From assembly GCA_018970545.1 (NCBI GenBank), contig JAGWWC010000002.1, forward strand, positions 62,001 through 126,000: a stretch of DNA of 64,000 nt, in the 5' to 3' direction. The notes below the pieces were generated by a model. That model was not told where the DNA came from, did not search any database, and saw nothing but the letters and a program-made list of their open reading frames with translations. The first letter of the stretch is position 1; each line of letters opens with the position of its first letter. Made by a program: the position numbers and the translations under genes. Source of the stretch: Betaproteobacteria bacterium. GTDB lineage: Bacteria > Pseudomonadota > Gammaproteobacteria > Burkholderiales > Burkholderiaceae_A. This document shows, piece by piece, positions 1 through 10,712 of this stretch.

Positions 1-39
1 AAGGCCTAAGTCGTTGTTTTAGAAAGAAAAAATCCCCAT

Positions 40-73
40 TTGACTTGACCGGTAACACTGATTTCCATAAAGT
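40..73 (+). promoter_or_regulatory. Candidate Pmra promoter (TTGACT/TTGACC -35-like, TAAAGT -10-like)
   Basis: TTGACT at 40-45 and TTGACC at 45-50; TAAAGT at 68-73 is 17 bp after TTGACC; sits directly upstream of the GTGGG repeats. Confidence 0.45.
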
Positions 74-106
74 GGGAAATCGTGCAAAAAAGTGGTTTTT
101 TGTGGG
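72..106 (+). promoter_or_regulatory. MraZ operator-like direct repeats (GTGGG/GTGCA/GTGGT/GTGGG, 10-bp period)
   Basis: GTGGG 72-76, GTGCA 82-86, GTGGT 92-96, GTGGG 102-106; MraZ is known to bind GTGGG-type repeats with 5-nt spacers upstream of its own gene. Confidence 0.8.
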
Positions 107-115
107 GGTTTTCTT

Positions 116-544
116 TTGGCGCTATCGCTCGCCTTTTCCGGGGTCTCGGCCCTCAGCCTAGACGTCAAGGGCAGGATGACTATTCCGACGCGCTATCGGG
201 ATGAACTGCTGGCGCGCTCGCGGGGCGCGCTCGCTTTGGTGGAGAGTGATGACGGCTGTCTGATGCTCATGGCCCAATCGCTGTGGGCGGAGAAGGTGGC
301 GCTGTTCTCTTCCGATGAGCACGATGCGGAGCGACGGCGGTTCTGGATGGGGTTAAGCGACACCCCGGAGATGGATGCTCAGGGACGGGTGCTCATCAAT
401 CCGGTGCTGCGTGAGGGTGCGCACATTCAACGCGATGTGATTTTGCTCGGGGTCGGAGACTTCTTCGAGATCTGGGATGCATCTGCATTGGAGTTGCACA
501 AGCAGTCTGTCCGCCAGCGCAAGCGCGGCGGGAGTGCGATGTGA
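116..544 (+). CDS. mraZ: Transcriptional regulator MraZ
   Basis: SALSLDVKGRMTIPTRYRDELL N-terminus and second repeat DAQGRVLINPVLRE; first gene of dcw cluster; start uncertain (TTG 116 preferred over GTG 92). Confidence 0.9.
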   Translation: MALSLAFSGVSALSLDVKGRMTIPTRYRDELLARSRGALALVESDDGCLMLMAQSLWAEKVALFSSDEHDAERRRFWMGLSDTPEMDAQGRVLINPVLREGAHIQRDVILLGVGDFFEIWDASALELHKQSVRQRKRGGSAM

Positions 545-1605
545 CCGCAGCTGGACCACGCGGCGATCTTCGACAATCGTTCCCTGAAGTGCAGGCCTTT
601 GATCATCGCTCGGTCTTGCTGCAAGAGGCGGTCCGCTGTCTGCGTGTGATTCCGGAGGGAAGTTATGTCGACGCAACTTTCGGCCGTGGCGGCCACAGTG
701 CGTTGATTCTTCAGCAGCTCGGCCCATCGGGCCGACTCATCGCATTCGATCGCGATCCTGCCGCAGTAGCGGTCGGCCAAAAGATTCACGATCAGCGTTT
801 TCAAATGATTCACGCACCGTTTAGCGAGCTGACCGAGCGACTTGCTGAGCGAGGGATTGATCAGGTCGATGGTGTGCTTGCCGATCTCGGCGTCTCGTCT
901 CCGCAACTTGACGATCCTCAGCGCGGTTTTAGCTTTCGATCGCATGGCCCACTCGATATGCGAATGGATCCAACCCGGGGCGAACCCGTATCTGCCTGGA
1001 TTGCCAGGGCATCTCCCGATGAACTTCAGAAAGTGATTCAAGACTATGGCGAAGAACGGTTTGCTGTTCCGATTGCAAACGCGATTGCGGCTCGCTGCGC
1101 ATCCGCAGCTGAGGGAGAGGCAGAGCCCCTTCGGAGCACCGAGGACTTGGCTGAGCTCGTCGTCCAAACGCTTCGGCGGTGTCGCGCACGTCGTGAGCCG
1201 GGCCAGCATCCGGCGACAAGAACGTTTCAGGCTCTACGGATTCACATCAATCGCGAGCTGGAGGAGCTCACGGCTTTACTTGAGGCCGCCGTCCGCCTGC
1301 TGCGCGAGTCTGGGCGCCTTGCGGTTATCAGCTTTCACTCGTTGGAAGATCGGGTCGTTAAACAGTTCTTTCGTGATGCCGCGCGGGAGGCGCCGCCTGT
1401 TCCCGGCCGTGGCATAAGTCGTGGCCAACGGGCATTGCTGTCCGGACTGCAGGATCGGACTGGAAGGCCCGCATCCAATTTCCGGCTTCGGGTGATTGCG
1501 CGGATTCGTCCGCGTGAAGAAGAAATTATCGGAAATCCCCGGGCACGTTCTGCGATGCTGCGGGTAGCTGAGCGATGTGGCGCAGCATTGGAGTCTTCTC
1601 GATGA
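541..1605 (+). CDS. rsmH: 16S rRNA (cytosine(1402)-N(4))-methyltransferase RsmH
   Basis: HRSVLLQEAVRCL...VDATFGRGGHSALIL, GVLADLGVSSPQLDDPQRGFSF, VISFHSLEDRVVKQFF; GTGA overlap with mraZ. Confidence 0.97.
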   Translation: MTAAGPRGDLRQSFPEVQAFDHRSVLLQEAVRCLRVIPEGSYVDATFGRGGHSALILQQLGPSGRLIAFDRDPAAVAVGQKIHDQRFQMIHAPFSELTERLAERGIDQVDGVLADLGVSSPQLDDPQRGFSFRSHGPLDMRMDPTRGEPVSAWIARASPDELQKVIQDYGEERFAVPIANAIAARCASAAEGEAEPLRSTEDLAELVVQTLRRCRARREPGQHPATRTFQALRIHINRELEELTALLEAAVRLLRESGRLAVISFHSLEDRVVKQFFRDAAREAPPVPGRGISRGQRALLSGLQDRTGRPASNFRLRVIARIRPREEEIIGNPRARSAMLRVAERCGAALESSR

Positions 1606-1886
1606 CGCGACATCAGTGGCTTTTAGTCGGACTGATCACGGCGTCATCACTTTCTCTGGTCAACGCCCGATATCACGAGCGCCGACTCTTTGCGCAGATG
1701 GATCGGACGGAGCGTGCCGGTCTGAAACTCGATTCCGATATTGAGGTGCTCCAGGTGGAGCTCACTGCCTTGCGCAACCCCGGCCGCATTGATACTGCTG
1801 CTCGGCGTGATTTGAAAATGATCCCGCTGCGTCCGACGGAGCCAATGTATTACCGGCCAGCCGGCAGTTCAGGAGTCGCCCGTTGA
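1602..1886 (+). CDS. ftsL: Cell division protein FtsL
   Basis: Small single-TM protein between rsmH and ftsI; ATGA overlap with rsmH. Confidence 0.88.
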   Translation: MTRHQWLLVGLITASSLSLVNARYHERRLFAQMDRTERAGLKLDSDIEVLQVELTALRNPGRIDTAARRDLKMIPLRPTEPMYYRPAGSSGVAR

Positions 1887-3706
1887 ATAGTCAGAGCAGC
1901 GCTTTGCCTGGCCGCGTCCAATCTCGGGCAGCGGGCCGCTCGGCGGTGCCGGTACTGACGTGGCGGGCCACTCAAGGCCGATCGCGTTTCGTGTTGTTGT
2001 TGCTAATGGCTGGGTTTTGCATCGTGATCATTCGCGCTTTCACGTTGCAGCTGGTGCATGCTGACCAGTGGCAAAGCCGCGCAGAAAAGCGTTTCGAGCG
2101 GCCGAGAGAAATTCCTGCCAACCGTGGCCGCGTCCTAGACCGTCATGGCGAAGTCATTGCCTCGAGCGTTCAGGAGGAGCAGCTGGGTATTGTACCGACA
2201 CGTTTTGTTGGCAATCTTGCACCTGCGGGCGACAAAAAAATCGATGCACAACGGGCTGCCAAAAAGAAAATCGAAGATCAGAAGCTTGATGAATTGGCTG
2301 TAATTTTGGAGATGAAACCTTCCGAGGTGCGCGCGAAGATTTATGGCGCCAAAAAATTCTTCTGGCTTGCGCGCGGATTGAATCTTGAGCAGGCGGATCG
2401 GATCCGTGCGCTTCGCCTAGAAGGCATTGAGCTTGAAAATGATTTTCGTCGTTACTATCCATACGGGGAAGCTTTCGCGCATGTTGTGGGCTTTACCAAT
2501 GCGCACGAGCAGGGCGCTGAGGGCCTAGAAGCCACTCATGATCAGGCGCTGCGTGGCACATCAGGCCAACTGCGCGTTGTCATTGATCGACGCGGATCGG
2601 CGGTAGAGGGCAGAACGATTGCCGATGCACTTCACGGAAAAGATTTACAGCTTTCTTTGGATGCCAGCATTCAAAGCATGGTGTATTCGACGCTGAAGTC
2701 AGCCGTTGTCGAGCATCGTGCGAAAGCCGCAGCAGCTGTGGTCATTGATGCACAGACGGGTGAGGTCTTGGCTCTTGTAAATGAGCCCTCATTTGATCCG
2801 AACAATCGGATAAAACTGAATCCGGATCGTGTCCGAAATCGGGCGGTTACCGATACATTCGAGCCAGGCTCAACGATGAAGTCGTTTTCGATTGCTGCCG
2901 CTTTGGAACTTGGCCGTGTCAGTCCAAAAACTGAGGTCCAGACGGCTCCGGGCAAAATTACGATTGGTAACCGTACAATTGGTGACTCTCATCCTCATGG
3001 AACCCTTACCGTCGAGGAGGTGCTGGCGAAATCCAGTAACGTCGGTACCGTTCGAATCACACAGCGGCTACAGGCCAAAGAGCTTTACGATTTTTATGTA
3101 GCTGCGGGTTTCGGTCGTGTACCGGATGTTGGCTTAAACGGCGCCACCGCAGGCCGCCTGCGGCAGCCGGAAAAATGGGTTCCGATTGATCAGGCTACCA
3201 TCTCTTACGGCCATGGCGTGTCAGTGTCGTTGTTGCAACTCGCACGGGCATACACGGTGTTTGCCCGCGATGGCGATCTGGTGCCGATCTCCTTTGTTCC
3301 GCAGCCTGGACCTGTGTCGGGCGTGCCGGTCATATCGCCAGAGACAGCCCGCTCTGTTCGCAAGATGCTGGAGATGGCAACCACGCAGGGCACCGCGCCC
3401 AAGGCTCAGATTGCCGGCTTTCGTGTGGCAGGAAAAACCGGCACCGCGCATAAGCCCGAGCGCGGCGGTTATGCGAAAAATAAATATGTCGCCTCATTTG
3501 TTGGATTTGCGCCTGCCGATCAGCCACGATTTGTAATTGCGGTGATGGTCGATGAGCCCAGCGCAGGCAAGCACTATGGTGGCGAAGTCGCCGCTCCGAT
3601 TTTCGCTCAAATTGCCAACGATGCTCTGCGTCGGATGCAGATGTCGCCCAATCCGGCATTGCGAATTCTTCCCGCAGTTGCTCTCATCGGGGAGGGAACG
3701 GAATAA
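1883..3706 (+). CDS. ftsI: Peptidoglycan transpeptidase FtsI (PBP3)
   Basis: FEPGSTMKSF, KSSNVGT and KTGTAHK transpeptidase motifs; TTG start overlapping the ftsL stop. Confidence 0.95.
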   Translation: MNSQSSALPGRVQSRAAGRSAVPVLTWRATQGRSRFVLLLLMAGFCIVIIRAFTLQLVHADQWQSRAEKRFERPREIPANRGRVLDRHGEVIASSVQEEQLGIVPTRFVGNLAPAGDKKIDAQRAAKKKIEDQKLDELAVILEMKPSEVRAKIYGAKKFFWLARGLNLEQADRIRALRLEGIELENDFRRYYPYGEAFAHVVGFTNAHEQGAEGLEATHDQALRGTSGQLRVVIDRRGSAVEGRTIADALHGKDLQLSLDASIQSMVYSTLKSAVVEHRAKAAAAVVIDAQTGEVLALVNEPSFDPNNRIKLNPDRVRNRAVTDTFEPGSTMKSFSIAAALELGRVSPKTEVQTAPGKITIGNRTIGDSHPHGTLTVEEVLAKSSNVGTVRITQRLQAKELYDFYVAAGFGRVPDVGLNGATAGRLRQPEKWVPIDQATISYGHGVSVSLLQLARAYTVFARDGDLVPISFVPQPGPVSGVPVISPETARSVRKMLEMATTQGTAPKAQIAGFRVAGKTGTAHKPERGGYAKNKYVASFVGFAPADQPRFVIAVMVDEPSAGKHYGGEVAAPIFAQIANDALRRMQMSPNPALRILPAVALIGEGTE

Positions 3707-5322
3707 TGCCAGTGGTTTCCCCGCCTCATCCCATGGCCCTGCGTGATGCGCCATCGGACCAGGCTGCCGAGTGGCTTCGGCAGCGGCTCGGGCGGCAGGC
3801 CAACCTCTGCTCAGATAGCCGAAGGATTCAGCCCGGTGACGGATTTTTGGCCAGAGGTGGCCAGCGATTTTCTGCTGATGAGCACATTGCAGCCGCAATC
3901 GCAGCTGGAGCAGCAGCAGTACTGATTGATACGGGGGATGCGGCAGATCATCAGGATCGGCCGGGACAGGTCCCCATTCTTGGCGTGCCGCAGCTCTCCC
4001 ATCGAATGGGCATGGTGGCATCTGCGTTTTACGGCCGGCCGAGCATGACGATGCAGGTCATTGCGGTCACAGGAACAAACGGAAAGTCAACTGTGACGGC
4101 AGCACTGGGCCATGCCCTGGCGGAGTGTGGCATTGCCTGTGCCGTCATCGGCACGCTTGGTGTGGGCGTGTTTCCCGCAGACTGTGGCCCGTCATTTGAA
4201 CCCAACTGGGAACCACAGCTGACCGCTGGATTGACCACGCCGGATGCGGTGGACTTACAGCGGCTTTTGACAGACCTTCGTGCGCGGCAAATCATGGTGG
4301 TTGCACTTGAGGCGTCCTCCTTTGGTCTGCAGCAAGGGAGGCTTCAAGGCTGTGCGATTAAAGCGGCCGCATTTACCAATCTCAGTCATGACCATCTTGA
4401 TGTGCACGGCACGATGGAACGCTATGCACAGGCCAAGGCCTTGTTATTTGCATCACCCTCGTTGGGCACCATGATTGTGAACACGGATGACGCCTATGGG
4501 CATCTGATGTGGGATGCTACCGAGCACCATATTGAGCGGATCGCGATTGGACAGCATTGGCCAGAGAACGCCCAAGGCGCACTTTCCAGCTCTGATCTGC
4601 AACTGGACGATGCGGGCTGGCAATTCACCGTGAAGGCGATGGGCGAGGCCGCTGATCTTTCGGGGCCAGTGACGCTGCCCGTCTTTGGCCGACACAATGT
4701 GGATAACGCACTGATGGTGGCCGGCTGCATGGTGGCAATGGGCATTGATGCCGAGCGCATTCGCTCATGCCTACGCCGCTTTCATCTCCCGTCCGGCCGC
4801 CTCCAGATGATGAAGCGGATCGATCGGCCCTGGGTCTGCATTGATTACGCCCACTCGCCAGATGCCCTGTCGCGTGTGCTGGAAGCCTTGCAGCCTGTTG
4901 TCAGGGCGCGATCAGGCCAGCTCATTTGTATTTTCGGCTGCGGCGGCAATCGTGATGCACAGAAGCGGCCCGCGATGGGCGCGATCGCAGTCCAGCTTGC
5001 GGATCGAGTGATCTTGACTTCCGATAATCCACGCAATGAGTCGGCGCAGAACATCATTGCAGCGATTCGTTTGGGTGCTCCCAATGCGCTGTCGCACAAA
5101 ATCCAAGTCCAACCTGATCGTGGAGTCGCCATCGCGTCGGCCATCGCTGCTGCTTCGGCTCATGATGTTGTACTGATCGCTGGAAAAGGCCATGAGCGCC
5201 ATCAGATCGTTGGCGATACGGCTGTTCCTTTTAGTGATGAGGCTCATGCCCAGGCGGCCTTGGAGGCCTGGATAGGATCCGCAACGGTACAGCGTGCAGG
5301 AGAAATGCATGCCGCAACTTAA
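3706..5322 (+). CDS. murE: UDP-MurNAc-tripeptide synthetase MurE
   Basis: VTGTNGKSTVTAALGHAL, DYAHSPDALSRVLEAL, FGCGGNRDAQKRPAMG, SDNPRNE; TAATG junction with ftsI. Confidence 0.96.
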   Translation: MPVVSPPHPMALRDAPSDQAAEWLRQRLGRQANLCSDSRRIQPGDGFLARGGQRFSADEHIAAAIAAGAAAVLIDTGDAADHQDRPGQVPILGVPQLSHRMGMVASAFYGRPSMTMQVIAVTGTNGKSTVTAALGHALAECGIACAVIGTLGVGVFPADCGPSFEPNWEPQLTAGLTTPDAVDLQRLLTDLRARQIMVVALEASSFGLQQGRLQGCAIKAAAFTNLSHDHLDVHGTMERYAQAKALLFASPSLGTMIVNTDDAYGHLMWDATEHHIERIAIGQHWPENAQGALSSSDLQLDDAGWQFTVKAMGEAADLSGPVTLPVFGRHNVDNALMVAGCMVAMGIDAERIRSCLRRFHLPSGRLQMMKRIDRPWVCIDYAHSPDALSRVLEALQPVVRARSGQLICIFGCGGNRDAQKRPAMGAIAVQLADRVILTSDNPRNESAQNIIAAIRLGAPNALSHKIQVQPDRGVAIASAIAAASAHDVVLIAGKGHERHQIVGDTAVPFSDEAHAQAALEAWIGSATVQRAGEMHAAT

Positions 5323-6775
5323 GGAATTTATTGCCCAGGTGGAGGGTGCTCGACTGGTCACTCCCCCTCAAGTAGAAAGCAATCAGACTGACTTTGCGCA
5401 AAAGGAATTTGATTCAATCAGCACCGATAGCCGGACCTTAAAGTCAGGGGCATTGTTTTTTGGCCTCAGCGGCCCTCGATTTGAGGGCGCCGCCTTTCTG
5501 CAGTCCGTACAAGACCGTGGGGCCTGCGCCGCCGTGTTATCGACAATGGCAACAACCCCAGCCGAGATTCGCATACCTTTGATTCTCGTGCCCGACGCGC
5601 TCAGCGCTCTGCAGCAGTGGGCCCGCTATTGGCGAAGTGCCTGGCCAGGCCGCTGTATTGCGGTGACGGGTAGCAACGGCAAGACCACCATCAAGCAGAT
5701 GATTCAGTCGATTGCGGAGATGGATCTCGGGCCGATGCACGTCTGGGCAACTCCAGGTAATTTGAATAATCACATCGGTGTCCCCTTGTCGGTATTGGGC
5801 CTGCAATCCGCCCATCAACTGGCAGTTTTGGAGTTGGGCATGAACCATCCCAACGAAATCGCAGCGCTTGCAGGCATCGCGCGGCCTTCAGTGGCGCTTG
5901 TGAACAATGCCCAGCGCGAGCATCAAGAGTTTATGAAGTCTGTGCGGGCGGTTGCAATCGAAAACGGTACGGTTTTTGAGGCCCTGCCGCCCGAGGGTGT
6001 TGCCATTTATCCGCGGGATCCTCTGCATGAGGCCATTTGGCTGCAGCAGAGTCAGCATCTCAAAACCCCGGCGATTCGGTTCGGGCTGCGCGATACGGCC
6101 GCCGCAGCTCAGGCTCCTGAGCGGGAGGTTCTCGGTCAATGGATTGCCTCGGATTCCGATACGCCACTGCTTCGGATTGAATTTCCTGATCGACAGTCGA
6201 TCATCGTGAAGCCCCGCGGTCTCGGCCTGCATTTTGCGCTGAACATGATCGCTGCGGCTGCCTGTGCTTTTGCTGCAGGCCTACACCTCAATGCCATTGA
6301 GCAGGCATTGAATACGTTTGAGCCCCTGGCCGGCCGTGGCCGCGCGATTGCCTTGGACGGAGGGGGGACGCTGGTGGATGACACCTACAACGCGAATCCT
6401 GATTCGGTACGCGCCGCAATTGACGGGTTGTCCCGCATGGGGGTGCCTCGGGCTCTTGTACTCGGAGATATGGGTGAAGTTGGCGATCAGGGGCCGCACG
6501 TTCATCGAGAAGTGCTTGACTATGCAGCCCACCGTCAGCTTGATGCCATCTGGGTTCATGGCCAAGCCATGGCAGCAGCCCACCACCAGACTGGGATCGG
6601 CCAATCTTTTGATCAGATCTCCGCGCTCATCGAGACGGCATCGCAGTGGGTCAACAATCATCAGCAGGCGCAGCGCCGTCCTTCGTTGTGGATAAAGGGC
6701 TCACGTTTTATGCGTATGGAGCGGGTAGTACAGGCGATTGCCTCGCAGCAGGAGGGCCAGCCCACATGCTGCTGA
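5309..6775 (+). CDS. murF: UDP-MurNAc-pentapeptide synthetase MurF
   Basis: [51 protein letters not shown] at 5298-5303 before ATG 5309. Confidence 0.95.
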   Translation: MPQLKEFIAQVEGARLVTPPQVESNQTDFAQKEFDSISTDSRTLKSGALFFGLSGPRFEGAAFLQSVQDRGACAAVLSTMATTPAEIRIPLILVPDALSALQQWARYWRSAWPGRCIAVTGSNGKTTIKQMIQSIAEMDLGPMHVWATPGNLNNHIGVPLSVLGLQSAHQLAVLELGMNHPNEIAALAGIARPSVALVNNAQREHQEFMKSVRAVAIENGTVFEALPPEGVAIYPRDPLHEAIWLQQSQHLKTPAIRFGLRDTAAAAQAPEREVLGQWIASDSDTPLLRIEFPDRQSIIVKPRGLGLHFALNMIAAAACAFAAGLHLNAIEQALNTFEPLAGRGRAIALDGGGTLVDDTYNANPDSVRAAIDGLSRMGVPRALVLGDMGEVGDQGPHVHREVLDYAAHRQLDAIWVHGQAMAAAHHQTGIGQSFDQISALIETASQWVNNHQQAQRRPSLWIKGSRFMRMERVVQAIASQQEGQPTCC

Positions 6776-7935
6776 TTCTCGCGGATTGGCTTGAACAGTA
6801 CATACGGGCATTCAATGTCCTGAACTACATCACGCTACGGGCGGTGCTGGCGGCGCTAACGGCGCTGGGTATCGGTCTGGTGCTGGGCCCCTTTGTGATT
6901 CGTCGATTGACGGAGATGAAGGTGGGCCAGGCCGTACGTGACGATGGGCCCCAGACCCATCTCTCGAAAAGCGGCACGCCAACAATGGGTGGCGCCTTGA
7001 TTTTGCTGGCCATTGGCGTGACCACACTGCTGTGGGCCGATCTGAGTAATCGTTTTGTTTGGGCCGTACTGATTGTGACGCTCGGTTTTGGCGCGATTGG
7101 ATGGGTTGATGACTATCGCAAGGTCGTTCGCCAAGACCCGATCGGGCTGCCGGCACGTTGGAAGTATTGGTGGCAGTCCGTCATTGGGATTATCGCTGCG
7201 GTGTACTTGGCGTTTTCTGTCCCTGCCCAGAGCAATGCTCAGGCCTGGGATTTATTCATGCAGTGGATCGGCAATGGATTTTCAATTGACTTGCCCCAAC
7301 GCGCTGACTTGATTGTTCCCTTTTTTAAAGAGGTTGCTTATCCGCTGGGCGTTTTTGGCTTCATGGTGCTGAGCTACTTTGTCATCGTCGGCTCAAGCAA
7401 TGCGGTCAATCTGACCGATGGCCTGGATGGGCTGGCCATCATGCCGACGGTGCTGGTGGCCGGTGCGCTTGGCGTTTTCGCCTACACCTCGGGTCATGCC
7501 GTGTTCGCCAAGTATCTGCTGATTCCCTATATCTCGGGCGCAGGAGAACTCACCGTATTTTGTGCTGCTGTGGTGGGCGCTGGCCTGGCCTTTCTTTGGT
7601 TCAACGCATATCCGGCCCAGGTATTCATGGGAGATGTGGGTGCGCTTGCACTTGGCGGTGCGCTTGGCACCGTGGCGGTTGTTGTTCGGCAGGAGATTGT
7701 GCTGTTCATTATGGGCGGGGTATTCGTGATCAATACCCTCTCGGTCATGCTCCAAGTGGGTTATTTCAAATATACAAAGCGGCGTTTTGGTGAAGGCCGA
7801 CGCATTCTTCGAATGGCGCCCTTGCATCATCATTTTGAAGTCGGCGGTTGGAAAGAGACTCAGGTTGTCGTCCGCTTTTGGATCATCACCATGATTCTTG
7901 TGCTGGCCGGGCTATCAACGCTCAAGCTGCGTTAA
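6766..7935 (+). CDS. mraY: Phospho-MurNAc-pentapeptide-transferase MraY
   Basis: [49 protein letters not shown]. Confidence 0.97.
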   Translation: MLLILADWLEQYIRAFNVLNYITLRAVLAALTALGIGLVLGPFVIRRLTEMKVGQAVRDDGPQTHLSKSGTPTMGGALILLAIGVTTLLWADLSNRFVWAVLIVTLGFGAIGWVDDYRKVVRQDPIGLPARWKYWWQSVIGIIAAVYLAFSVPAQSNAQAWDLFMQWIGNGFSIDLPQRADLIVPFFKEVAYPLGVFGFMVLSYFVIVGSSNAVNLTDGLDGLAIMPTVLVAGALGVFAYTSGHAVFAKYLLIPYISGAGELTVFCAAVVGAGLAFLWFNAYPAQVFMGDVGALALGGALGTVAVVVRQEIVLFIMGGVFVINTLSVMLQVGYFKYTKRRFGEGRRILRMAPLHHHFEVGGWKETQVVVRFWIITMILVLAGLSTLKLR

Positions 7936-7956
7936 CTCGATTGATGTAAAGGATTT

Positions 7957-9546
7957 ATGAGAATTTCAAAAATAGCCAGTCCACTCTCTACCGCCGAACG
8001 TGTTCCGGCCATTCCCATGGGATTGGATTGGTCATCTTGCCATGTCATGGTCTTGGGGCTTGGTGAGTCGGGTCTGGCCTGTATCCGATGGCTGCTGCGT
8101 CAGAATGCACGGATCTCTGTTTTGGATACCCGGGAGTCACCTCCCGGTCTAGAGCGACTGCGCGCGCTGGACGGCCAGCATCGATTGTCGGTGCATCTCG
8201 GACTGGCTTCACCATTTGATTCAAGCTGGTGCAACGAGGTCGATCTGTTGATTCCGAGTCCGGGCCTATCACCCCATCCGGAGCATGCAAGCCCCATCCA
8301 TGCTGTGTTAACCGCAGCAAAGGAGCGTGATGTCAGGGTGGTGGGTGAGCTCGATTTATTTGAGTGGGCCATTCATCACGCAGCCCATGCCAGCAGCCAG
8401 CGGGATGCGACCCCTGATCTTGCGTTACCGCTGGAGCTCCCCAAAATTTTGGCCATTACGGGAACCAACGGAAAGACCACGACGACGCAGATGGCCACTG
8501 CGTTACTTCGGCGTGCGGGTCTGGATGCGCAAGAGGCCGGCAACATCAGCCCCTCACTGCTGGATGCTGTGATGGCCCGCGAGGATGAGAGCCGATTCCC
8601 CGAGGTCTGGGTGTTGGAGCTATCCAGTTTTCAGCTCGCTTATGCCCAGCATTTTCATCCGACGGCGGCAGTCTGCCTGAATATTTCTGAGGACCATCTG
8701 GATTGGCATCGGGATTTCGATGATTACGTCTCTGCCAAGGGAAGAATTTATGGCATTGGAATCACGCCTGCACAGTCCGATGTGCTTTGTATCGGTTACC
8801 GACAGGATGCACGGGTCATGGACCTGATGGCCCCGCATCGCCATACCTGCACGTTCGGCACCGAGCCGCCCAATCGTTCGGGTGATTTTGGCCTGCAGGA
8901 GGAGGGCATCTCTTGGATGATGATGGCCGATGCCCATGACGAGGCGCGACTGCATCGTCTGATGCCTGCCGATGCTTTGCGTATGCGCGGCCGACACAAC
9001 GCCATGAACGCCTTGGCCGCCTTGGCACTTTGCCGCGCGGTCACCCCGGCTTTGGCCCCGCTGCTGCATGGTCTGCGGGAGTTTCGTGGGGGTGCCCATC
9101 GTATGCAGTGGATTGCGCATCTGCAGGGCCTTGAATTTATCGATGACAGCAAAGGGACCAATGTCGGCGCAACTGCTGCCGCATTACATGGATTGACACT
9201 CCCGGTGATTCTGATTGCTGGCGGTGATGGCAAAGGCCAGGATTTTTCGCCGCTGTTTGCCGCAATGCGCGGCTCAACAAAGGCCGTAGTCACCATCGGC
9301 CGCGATGGTCCTGCGATTGGACAGATCGCGCAGCAGGCGGGCCTGAGGACCGTCTCTGCTGAGGATATGGGCCAGGCGGTGCAACAGGCCGTGGCCTTGG
9401 CCCAGCAACTTGGGCTTGGGCATGCCGCCGTGTTGCTGTCGCCCGCCTGCGCCAGCTTTGACATGTATGCCAACTATGTGGAGCGGGCAAAACATTTTTG
9501 TGAGGCGGTCCAGGAAATGGCTGCCGCGCAGGGAGTCTCATGCTGA
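7957..9546 (+). CDS. murD: UDP-MurNAc-alanine--D-glutamate ligase MurD
   Basis: AITGTNGKTTTTQM, NISEDHLDWHRDF, FIDDSKGTNVGATAAAL. Confidence 0.96.
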   Translation: MRISKIASPLSTAERVPAIPMGLDWSSCHVMVLGLGESGLACIRWLLRQNARISVLDTRESPPGLERLRALDGQHRLSVHLGLASPFDSSWCNEVDLLIPSPGLSPHPEHASPIHAVLTAAKERDVRVVGELDLFEWAIHHAAHASSQRDATPDLALPLELPKILAITGTNGKTTTTQMATALLRRAGLDAQEAGNISPSLLDAVMAREDESRFPEVWVLELSSFQLAYAQHFHPTAAVCLNISEDHLDWHRDFDDYVSAKGRIYGIGITPAQSDVLCIGYRQDARVMDLMAPHRHTCTFGTEPPNRSGDFGLQEEGISWMMMADAHDEARLHRLMPADALRMRGRHNAMNALAALALCRAVTPALAPLLHGLREFRGGAHRMQWIAHLQGLEFIDDSKGTNVGATAAALHGLTLPVILIAGGDGKGQDFSPLFAAMRGSTKAVVTIGRDGPAIGQIAQQAGLRTVSAEDMGQAVQQAVALAQQLGLGHAAVLLSPACASFDMYANYVERAKHFCEAVQEMAAAQGVSC

Positions 9547-10712
9547 TTCAGCAGCCGCCTACCCCTCTTTCTTGGATCGGTGCGGATCGGATCTTGTTAT
9601 CCGTTTTTGTGGGCCTGCTGCTGGTCGGGCTGGTCATGGTCTATTCGGCCAACCTGCCCCTGCCCAGCAACAACGCGGAGTCTGTGTTTTGGCGAGGCAT
9701 GCGGGGCCATCCCATTCATTTGTTAATTGGGCTGGCAGCGCTGCTGATCATGACACGCATTCCGACTGCCATGCTTCAGAGCCTCTCAACACCTCTATTT
9801 TTTCTCGGAATTGCATTGCTGCTGGTGGTGGCAGCGATGAAGATCGTATTGGGTCCGGCGATTGTCAAAGATGGCGCTGTCCGGGCAATTCCCCTGGGGC
9901 TTTTTACTCTTCAGCCCGCAGAGTTGATGAAATTTTTCTCGCTCTTATTTGCGGCGGCGTATGTCGTACGCCGACAGGATCGTATGCATACCTTCGTGCG
10001 GGGCCTGTTGCCGATTGGCTTTTTAATGTCGTTGGTCATGCTGCTTCTGCTGTATCAGCCCGATCTGGGATCCACCATGGTGATCACGCTGATTACTGCA
10101 GCAATCCTATTTCTTGGCGGCATGAGCCTGAGAATATTTGTGCCTCTGTTGCTGGCATTGGGCGTGGTCTTTGCGGTGATGGTCTGGCTCACTCCTTGGC
10201 GTTTGATGCGGCTGATCTCTTATCTCTCCCCTTGTGATCCTGATCAGGTCCAGAACACCGGTTTTCAGCTCTGTGGCGCCCTGATTGCATTTGGCCGTGG
10301 CGGATTCTTCGGTTCGGGCCTGGGTACAGGCATTGCGAAAATGGGCCATCTTCCGCTGCCGCATACCGACTTCATCTTTGCGATGATGGGCGAAGAGATC
10401 GGATTTGTTGGCGTCACACTGGTCATCCTGGCATTTGCGTTTATCGTGCGGCGGGCCATTGAAATCGGCCGCATCGCGATGTCACAGGAGCGGCTTTTTG
10501 CTGGGCTTGTGGCCCAAGGCATTGGTGTATGGCTTGGTCTTCAGACACTGATTCACGTGGGTGTGAATACCGGATTACTGCCCACGAAAGGCCTGACGCT
10601 GCCGTTTATCAGCCATGGTGGAAGCTCCATGCTTGCTGTCTGTATCGCGATGGGGTCGCTGCTGCGTATCGATGCAGAGAATCGGCAGCATGTTCGAGGG
10701 TCAAAAGCATGA
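9540..10712 (+). CDS. ftsW: Cell division lipid II polymerase FtsW
   Basis: SEDS family; QPAELMKFF, GLGTGIAKMGHLPLPHTDFIFAMMGEEIGF, PFISHGGSSML; overlaps murD. Confidence 0.95.
   Translation: MLIQQPPTPLSWIGADRILLSVFVGLLLVGLVMVYSANLPLPSNNAESVFWRGMRGHPIHLLIGLAALLIMTRIPTAMLQSLSTPLFFLGIALLLVVAAMKIVLGPAIVKDGAVRAIPLGLFTLQPAELMKFFSLLFAAAYVVRRQDRMHTFVRGLLPIGFLMSLVMLLLLYQPDLGSTMVITLITAAILFLGGMSLRIFVPLLLALGVVFAVMVWLTPWRLMRLISYLSPCDPDQVQNTGFQLCGALIAFGRGGFFGSGLGTGIAKMGHLPLPHTDFIFAMMGEEIGFVGVTLVILAFAFIVRRAIEIGRIAMSQERLFAGLVAQGIGVWLGLQTLIHVGVNTGLLPTKGLTLPFISHGGSSMLAVCIAMGSLLRIDAENRQHVRGSKA

Noticed and set aside
427-1209. Minus-strand 260-aa ORF
   Set aside because: Antisense to mraZ/rsmH coding sequence; no family features.
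8796-9473. Minus-strand 225-aa ORF
   Set aside because: Antisense to murD; no recognisable domain and explained by GC codon bias.
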